A stretch of 64,000 nt of DNA from Erythrobacteraceae bacterium WH01K (GTDB lineage Bacteria; Pseudomonadota; Alphaproteobacteria; Sphingomonadales; Sphingomonadaceae), in contig CP115966.1 of assembly GCA_027941995.1 (NCBI GenBank), forward strand, positions 1,612,001-1,676,000, read 5' to 3'. Position numbers and translations under genes: made by a program. Shown one piece after another: positions 59,287 through 64,000 of this stretch. The notes beneath the pieces were generated by a model, which saw nothing but the letters and a program-made list of their open reading frames with translations, did not search any database and was not told where the DNA came from. How positions within the stretch are numbered: position 1 is the first letter of the stretch; each line of letters begins with the position of its first letter.

Positions 59287-59922
59287 ATGTCCGAAGAACG
59301 CGAACCCTGCCAGCTCTACCTCATCTCCCCGCTCGAGACCGGGGGTGACTTTCCCGGCCGGTTGGAACGGGCGCTGGAGGCCGGACAGGACATCGCGACG
59401 GCATTCCAGTTCCGGGTGAAGGGGCTGGACCAGCACGAGGCGGCGTCTCTGGCGGCCCCGCTGCAGGAAATCTGCGCCGCGCGCGACGTGGCATTCATCG
59501 TCAATGACAGCGTGTCGCTGGCGAAAAGGCTGGGCGCGGACGGGGTTCATCTGGGTCAGGGCGATGGCGACCCGAAGGAGGCGCGCGAAGTGCTGGGCCG
59601 CGAGGCGCAGATCGGCGTCACCTGCCATGACAGCCGCCACCTCGCGATGGAAGCAGGCGAGGCCGGGGCGGATTACGTGGCCTTCGGGGCTTTCTTTCCC
59701 AGCACGACGAAGCAGAGCGACCACAGGCCGGAACCCGAATTGCTGGAATGGTGGAGCGGCCTGTTCGAGATTCCCTGCGTGGCGATCGGCGGCATCACGC
59801 CGGACAATGGAAAGCCGCTGGTGGATGCCGGGGCCGATTTCCTAGCGGTGTCGGGGGCCATCTGGGGCGGGGACGAGGTCGTAGCGATGAAGGCGTTCGC
59901 CGCGATTTTGCGCGACAAGTAA
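59287..59922 (+). CDS. thiE: Thiamine-phosphate synthase
   Basis: TIM-barrel enzyme (211 residues) coupling the pyrimidine and thiazole halves of thiamine. Motifs: YLISP at the start, QFRVKGLDQHEA, VNDSVSLAKRLGADGVHLGQGD (phosphate and Mg site), GVTCHDSRHLAMEAGEAGADYVAFGAFFPS and AIGGITPDN. QFRVKG stands where most relatives have QxRxK, still with the basic pair. The ATG at 59287 is preferred to GTG or ATG codons further upstream by family length. No THI-box riboswitch is visible upstream. Confidence 0.9.
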   Translation: MSEEREPCQLYLISPLETGGDFPGRLERALEAGQDIATAFQFRVKGLDQHEAASLAAPLQEICAARDVAFIVNDSVSLAKRLGADGVHLGQGDGDPKEAREVLGREAQIGVTCHDSRHLAMEAGEAGADYVAFGAFFPSTTKQSDHRPEPELLEWWSGLFEIPCVAIGGITPDNGKPLVDAGADFLAVSGAIWGGDEVVAMKAFAAILRDK

Positions 59923-59978
59923 CGGACATATTTCGCTTCTCACGCGTTAAGTGCGCATATCTTTATCGGAGAATCCGC

Positions 59979-61268
59979 ATGCGCACCCTGAACATCCGCC
60001 CGCTCCTCGCCGCCGCCTCCATCCTTGCTCTGACTGCCTGCGGGCTGGAAGGCACGGACAGTCAGGAACAGGAAACGGCGCAGAGCTCGTCCGATACGTC
60101 GAACGATTACGGCTACCAGACCTATAGCGACGACAATCTCGCCGACAGCATGGCGTCGAATGACGACGCGGCGGACAATGCTGCCACCCGCTCCGGCGAA
60201 GGCGTGTCCGGCGATGCCAGCAATATGGGCGCGGACAATGCCATTCCCGACAGCGAGGAACGCCCGACCATGCAATTGCAGGTCGTGCTGGACCGCCAGG
60301 GCTTCGGCCCCGGCGTCGTCGATGGCAAGATGGGTATGAGCACGCGCCACGCGCTGAGCGGGTTCCAGGAAGCCAACGACCTCGAGGTGACCGGAGAACA
60401 TGACGAGGCGACGAAGGAAGCGCTGGCGCAGTATGACGGCATTGCTGCCACGCGGGTCGTCACCATCCCGGACAACTGGGGCGATCTTGAATTTACCGAC
60501 ATGCCGGAAAGCACGGCCGACAAGGCGGAAATGGAAAGGCTGGGTTATACTTCGCTCGACGAGAAGCTGGCCGAGCGTTTCCATACGACCGTTGCCGTGC
60601 TGAAGGAACTGAACCCCGGCGGGAAGCCTGCGGGCATGGAAAACGATCCGGCCGACGGCGCGGGTGAAGACGCCTCGCCTGAAGGGGAAAACGCGTCTTC
60701 CGGAGAAGGATCCGCCGATACCTCCAAGTCGTTTTTCACCGCAGGCCAGCAGATTCGCGTTCCCAATGTCGGGGCCGACCGGATCGAGCCGGGTGCGATA
60801 CAGGATCGCGGATGGCAGATGACGCTCGCCAGCCTTGGCGTGGGAACAGAGCAGCCGCAAGTCGACCGCATCGTCGTCAGCAAGGAAGGCCAGACTCTGA
60901 AGGCCTATGAAGGCGAGACACTGGTCGCGATCTTCACGGTCAGTTCTGGCTCGTCGGAATTCCCGCTCCCGCTGGGAGAATGGGACATCGTGGGCGAGGC
61001 GTACAACCCGCCTTATTCCTACGACCCCGAAGTGCTGGGGAATGACGATCCCGACGGAAAGACCTACACGCTCCCGCCCGGGCCGAACGGTCCCGTCGGC
61101 ATCGTGTGGATCGACCTGAGCAAGGAACATTACGGCATCCACGGCACGCCGGAGCCGGAAACCATCGGACGCGCGCAGAGCAGCGGGTGTGTCCGCCTGA
61201 CGAACTGGGATGCGGCGCGCCTGGCGCAGATGGTCGATACCGAAACGCAGGTGATTTTCGAGACATGA
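59979..61268 (+). CDS. L,D-transpeptidase lipoprotein with peptidoglycan-binding and LysM-like domains
   Basis: A 429-residue exported lipoprotein (lipobox ALTAC, Cys21). An acidic Ser/Asp-rich linker (22-92) is followed by a peptidoglycan_binding_1 domain (95-150), then a LysM-like module (YTSLDEKLAERFHTTVAVLKELNPG ... AGQQIRVPN, 190-262). That module is interrupted by a ~38-residue acidic Gly/Ser/Glu insert (215-252). The YkuD catalytic domain (295-428) has His388 and Cys404 in GRAQSSGCVRL. These enzymes make 3-3 crosslinks or attach proteins to peptidoglycan in the periplasm. CGGAGAA precedes the ATG. An M23 peptidase gene follows by 17 bp. Confidence 0.9.
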   Translation: MRTLNIRPLLAAASILALTACGLEGTDSQEQETAQSSSDTSNDYGYQTYSDDNLADSMASNDDAADNAATRSGEGVSGDASNMGADNAIPDSEERPTMQLQVVLDRQGFGPGVVDGKMGMSTRHALSGFQEANDLEVTGEHDEATKEALAQYDGIAATRVVTIPDNWGDLEFTDMPESTADKAEMERLGYTSLDEKLAERFHTTVAVLKELNPGGKPAGMENDPADGAGEDASPEGENASSGEGSADTSKSFFTAGQQIRVPNVGADRIEPGAIQDRGWQMTLASLGVGTEQPQVDRIVVSKEGQTLKAYEGETLVAIFTVSSGSSEFPLPLGEWDIVGEAYNPPYSYDPEVLGNDDPDGKTYTLPPGPNGPVGIVWIDLSKEHYGIHGTPEPETIGRAQSSGCVRLTNWDAARLAQMVDTETQVIFET

Positions 61269-61285
61269 TGGGCTAGGCTGCCGGC

Positions 61286-61996
61286 ATGAAGTTTCTCGAC
61301 CGCCTGCTGACCATCGTGGTCACCGCCACCCTGACATCGGCCGTGTGGATCGTAGCGGGCGGCAGCCTGATCGAGAATGCGACCGGTTCAAGCCAGCGCG
61401 ATACCGTCCGCCCGGCAGAGGCAGCGCCCAGTCCTTCGGCCACCGACACCTCTGCCGGGGTCGATCCTGCAGACGGGGGCGTGGGGGATGACGGGGTAGC
61501 CCCTCCGCTGGGCGGGAACGACGTGTCGACACCTTCGGCTCAGGAGCGGGCGCAATTGCTCGTGCCCGTGCTCAATGTCCGCCCCTCCGACCTCAGCGAT
61601 ACCTATAGCGACGAGCGTGCCGGCGGGGAGCGACTGCACGAGGCGATCGACATCATGGCGCCCGAAGGCACTTCGGTCATCGCGGCGGCCGCGGGCGAGG
61701 TGGAAAAACTGTTCCGGTCCGATGCCGGTGGGCTGACGATCTATGTCCGCTCGGGCGACCGGCAGACGATCCATTATTACGCCCACCTGTCGGAATATGC
61801 GCCCGGCCTTCGCGAAGGGATGCGCATTCGCCGGGGACAGCGTCTGGGTTCTGTCGGCAGCACGGGCAATGCCGATCCCGAGGCACCGCATCTGCATTTC
61901 GCCATCCTGCGCACGACGCCGGATGCCGAGTGGTGGGAACCGGCCAATGCGGTCAATCCGTTTCCGCTACTGGCGGATCGCGGGCGCGCGGAGTGA
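61286..61996 (+). CDS. M23-family peptidase (LytM/lysostaphin domain)
   Basis: A 236-residue protein with an N-terminal membrane anchor or signal (RLLTIVVTATLTSAVWIVAGG, residues 6-27) and a low-complexity linker. The LytM domain includes HEAIDIMAPEGTSVIAAAAG (zinc His and Asp), IHYYAHLSEYAPGLREG and the HLHFAIL zinc/catalytic histidine pair. All metal ligands of an active endopeptidase are present, in contrast to the degenerate LytM of EnvC-type regulators. It lies 17 bp after the L,D-transpeptidase and is probably co-transcribed, suggesting joint peptidoglycan remodelling. Confidence 0.9.
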   Translation: MKFLDRLLTIVVTATLTSAVWIVAGGSLIENATGSSQRDTVRPAEAAPSPSATDTSAGVDPADGGVGDDGVAPPLGGNDVSTPSAQERAQLLVPVLNVRPSDLSDTYSDERAGGERLHEAIDIMAPEGTSVIAAAAGEVEKLFRSDAGGLTIYVRSGDRQTIHYYAHLSEYAPGLREGMRIRRGQRLGSVGSTGNADPEAPHLHFAILRTTPDAEWWEPANAVNPFPLLADRGRAE

Positions 61997-62018
61997 CGCC
62001 GCAGCGACGGTCCGGCGC

Positions 62019-62411
62019 CTAGCGCTGGGTCCGCACGCAGCGCAGCCTGCCTGGGGGACCGTCCGCGTTCATTTCCTGCAGCATGCTGGGACCGCGACGC
62101 AGGAACTTCGCGCCTTTCAGCGGCCCGCGCGTGAAGGTCACGGTGCGGTCGGTCGCCAGATAGGTCCCGCTGCCGCGTGTAGAAAAATAGCTCGACGCAT
62201 TGCCGATGGCGAAGTCCTTCTCGTGCACTGGCACCCAGGCCGCACCGTCCGCGCTGCCGGGCAGGGAGCACCGGTACTGGCCAAGAGGCAGGGTCTCCAG
62301 CCGGCCCTCCGCCTGCGCCATCGCCTGCGTGCCGCCGGACGTCGCAGAGGCCACGCAGACAAGCGTGCCGAGCGCGAGGGCGCCGAGCTTCGGGCGGATG
62401 CTCCTGAACAT
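62019..62411 (-). CDS. Secreted protein of unknown function
   Basis: A 130-residue product with a signal peptide (MFRSIRPKLGALALGTLVCVASATSGG, with QAMA-QA a likely cleavage). The ATG at 62411 is chosen because AGGAA lies upstream. The mature part has two cysteines (YRCSLPGS near the start, LRCVRTQR at the end) likely bridged, and TGPLKGAKFLRRGPSMLQEM-type beta strands. No recognised family. It converges with the M23 peptidase gene. Confidence 0.7.
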   Translation of the reverse strand: MFRSIRPKLGALALGTLVCVASATSGGTQAMAQAEGRLETLPLGQYRCSLPGSADGAAWVPVHEKDFAIGNASSYFSTRGSGTYLATDRTVTFTRGPLKGAKFLRRGPSMLQEMNADGPPGRLRCVRTQR

Positions 62412-62541
62412 GGTTCGTGTTCCTATCATCTGACGCGCCATACCGCCACACTCCTTGCCGCCGGCTTACCAAGCGGCTAAGCGCAGGCCATGTTCCGGCG
62501 GGCCTTCGACGGCCTTGTCGCCATTCCCAAGAGGCAAACCC

Positions 62542-63105
62542 ATGAAAATCAGCGGCGTGGACATCCGTCCCGGCAACATCATCGAATATGAAAACGGCAT
62601 CTGGAAAGTTGCCAAGATCCAGCACACCCAGCCGGGCAAGGGCGGGGCGTACATGCAGGTCGAGATGAAGAACCTGCAGGATGGCCGCAAGACCAATGTC
62701 CGCTTCCGCAGCGCCGATACGGTCGAGAAAGTGCGTCTGGAAACGCAGGAATACCAGTTCCTGTACGAAGACGGCGACATGCTGGTCTTCATGGACCAGA
62801 ACACGTTCGAACAGATCAACCTGCCGAGCGACCTGCTGGGCGATGCCCGCCCGTTCCTGACCGACGGCATGACCGTGACGCTCGAACTGTGGGAGGAAAA
62901 GCCGATCTCCGTCGCGCTGCCCGAACAGGTCGAGGCGACCATTGTCGAGGCGGACGCAGTGGTGAAGGGGCAGACCGCTTCCTCCAGCTACAAGCCGGCC
63001 GTGCTCGAAAACGGTGTGCGCGTGATGGTCCCGCCGCATATCGAGAGCGGCACCCGGATCGTCGTCGACGTCTACGAACAGACCTATGTCGGCAAGGCGA
63101 GCTGA
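62542..63105 (+). CDS. efp: Elongation factor P
   Basis: tRNA-shaped translation factor that rescues ribosomes stalled at polyproline stretches. The 187-residue product has the three beta domains. The loop QPGKGGAYM (residues 30-38) carries Lys33, the position of the modified lysine in E. coli (Lys34), so EpmA-type beta-lysylation is expected rather than EarP rhamnosylation of arginine. The ATG at 62542 is preceded by GAGGCAAAC. suhB follows by 22 bp. Confidence 0.96.
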   Translation: MKISGVDIRPGNIIEYENGIWKVAKIQHTQPGKGGAYMQVEMKNLQDGRKTNVRFRSADTVEKVRLETQEYQFLYEDGDMLVFMDQNTFEQINLPSDLLGDARPFLTDGMTVTLELWEEKPISVALPEQVEATIVEADAVVKGQTASSSYKPAVLENGVRVMVPPHIESGTRIVVDVYEQTYVGKAS

Positions 63106-63127
63106 GCGCATTTAGAAGGTTTCTGGC

Positions 63128-63946
63128 ATGTCTATGTATTCAGGCCTGATCCGCGTCATGGAACGCGCCGCGCGCAAGGCCGGGGGCAAGCTGCGCCGCG
63201 ATTTCGGCGAGGTCGAGCACCTGCAGGTGAGCCGCAAGGGCCCGGCCGATTTCGTGTCGAAGGCCGACCGGATTGCCGAGCGCACGCTGTATGACGAACT
63301 GATCGCGGCGCGGCCCGACTGGGGTTTCGTGCTGGAAGAAGGCGGCATCATCGAAGGCGACCCGGACAAGCCGCGCTGGATCGTCGACCCGCTCGACGGG
63401 ACGAGCAACTTCCTCCACGCCATCCCGCATTTCGCGATCTCCATCGCGGTGCAGGAGCCCAAGCTCGGCGGCGGCGGATGGGGCGATGTGACCGCCGGGG
63501 TCATCTACCAGCCGATCCTCGACGAAACCTACTGGGCGGAAAAATCGCGCGGTGCATGGTTGCATGACGGGCGCCTGCGAGTGTCTTCGCGCCGCAGCCT
63601 GCCCGACGCGCTGATCGCCACCGGCATCCCGTTCCAGGGCCATGGCGACTTTGCCGAATGGGGCCGCATCTTCGGGGCCATCGGTCCCGAAGTCGCCGGG
63701 ATCCGCCGCTTCGGCGCAGCCTCGCTCGACCTCGCCTGGCTAGCTGCCGGACGCTTCGACGGTTTCTGGGAAAGCGGTCTCAACGACTGGGACACTGCCG
63801 CTGGTTGCCTGCTGGTGCGCGAGGCGGGCGGTTTCGTGTCCGATTTCCGCGGCCGTTCGCAGCCGATCCATTCGAAGCAGGTGCTGGCAGCCAATGACGC
63901 GCTGCATTCCCGCCTGCACAAACTCTTGGCAAATGCACTGAAGTAA
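63128..63946 (+). CDS. suhB: Inositol monophosphatase (SuhB-like)
   Basis: Mg-dependent phosphatase of 272 residues. Motifs: DFVSKADRIAERTL, LEEGG, the canonical WIVDPLDGTSNFLHAIPHFAISIAV, and ESGLNDWDTAAGCLLVREAGG. In E. coli, SuhB also associates with the antitermination complex of rRNA operons. This is the second IMPase-family gene in the window; the motif spacing here is the classical SuhB one. It lies 22 bp downstream of efp. Confidence 0.93.
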   Translation: MSMYSGLIRVMERAARKAGGKLRRDFGEVEHLQVSRKGPADFVSKADRIAERTLYDELIAARPDWGFVLEEGGIIEGDPDKPRWIVDPLDGTSNFLHAIPHFAISIAVQEPKLGGGGWGDVTAGVIYQPILDETYWAEKSRGAWLHDGRLRVSSRRSLPDALIATGIPFQGHGDFAEWGRIFGAIGPEVAGIRRFGAASLDLAWLAAGRFDGFWESGLNDWDTAAGCLLVREAGGFVSDFRGRSQPIHSKQVLAANDALHSRLHKLLANALK

Positions 63947-63959
63947 CGCTATCCGCGCG

Positions 63960-63974
63960 GCCTGCCTCGCAGGC
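63960..63974. repeat. Small perfect hairpin before tRNA-Leu
   Basis: GCCTGC (63960-63965) and GCAGGC (63969-63974) form a 6-bp stem with a CTC loop in the gap between suhB and the tRNA. No U tract follows, so it may be a weak terminator or a processing signal. Confidence 0.35.
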
Positions 63975-63976
63975 GT

Positions 63977-64000
63977 GCCCCTGTGGTGGAATTGGTAGAC
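63977..64000 (+). tRNA. tRNA-Leu, 5' part (cut by window end)
   Basis: The last 24 bases, beginning GCCCCTGTGGTGG and ending GGTAGAC, are the acceptor strand and D arm of a class II tRNA, with the wording typical of bacterial leucine tRNAs. The anticodon lies outside the window. Confidence 0.8.

Noticed and set aside
59923-59978. Thiamine or other riboswitch near thiE
   Set aside because: No THI-box core is visible either before 59287 or in this gap; the leaders are too short.

Overview
The window is a gene-dense, high-GC stretch of an alphaproteobacterial chromosome. Gene content and order fit Sphingomonadales, most likely the Erythrobacteraceae. The pointers are a DivL-type kinase followed by tsaE, amgK, murU, addB and addA; the 5-formyltetrahydrofolate cyclo-ligase / 6S RNA / zapA / tkt / gap / pgk block; a DUF2842 gene; an entericidin; and a large TonB-dependent receptor. 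Assignment to a genus is not possible from sequence reading alone. Nearly everything is housekeeping. I saw no prophage, insertion sequence, CRISPR array, defence island or plasmid gene.

Layout. 0-4.6 kb: the end of an unrecognised gene, folE, a TetR regulator divergent from a TonB-dependent receptor, and a peroxiredoxin. 4.7-6.4 kb: ahcY behind a perfect 20-bp palindrome. 6.4-17.7 kb: a tightly overlapping run divL-tsaE-amgK-murU-addB-addA, then trxA (cell-cycle control, tRNA modification, peptidoglycan recycling, double-strand-break repair). 17.7-23.8 kb: an IMPase-family phosphatase, argJ, a small secreted protein, secA and a TauE-type transporter. 23.8-33.2 kb: PilZ protein, tRNA-Asn, nadK, an EAL protein, mfd, sdhE, recG and a low-molecular-weight phosphatase. 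33.3-38.4 kb: a DUF885 peptidase, a 48-residue entericidin, an ABC1/UbiB kinase and a decayed gmd-fcl fusion next to tRNA-Pro. 38.8-43.6 kb: thyA and the branched-chain 2-oxoacid dehydrogenase operon (E1 alpha, E1 beta, E2). 44-49 kb: tRNA-Asp, nitronate monooxygenase, an MFS transporter, DUF2842, 5-FCL, 6S RNA, zapA. 49.3-58.8 kb: tkt-gap-pgk-thioesterase followed by two coupled flavin-dependent-halogenase-family genes, a flavodoxin-type reductase on the other strand, and class I aldolase. 58.8-64 kb: a lipoprotein, thiE, an L,D-transpeptidase, an M23 peptidase, efp, suhB and the start of a tRNA-Leu.

Most notable points. (1) The GDP-fucose pathway genes survive only as a pseudogene: gmd has an in-frame TAG where the conserved SELYG tyrosine should be, and its 3' end is fused in frame to a truncated fcl. 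(2) A halogenase with all expected catalytic residues is translationally coupled to a paralogue that has lost them, directly behind glycolytic genes. (3) The H-box of the divL product carries tyrosine in place of the phospho-accepting histidine. (4) ahcY carries a perfect palindrome in its promoter, a probable SAH-responsive operator. (5) A 6S RNA can be folded by eye between zapA and 5-FCL.

No intergenic stretch longer than 300 bases lacks a gene. The largest gaps (4589-4881, 24113-24378, 38463-38639, 44306-44502, 49103-49314) hold the promoter-type or hairpin elements listed below, or nothing I can identify.
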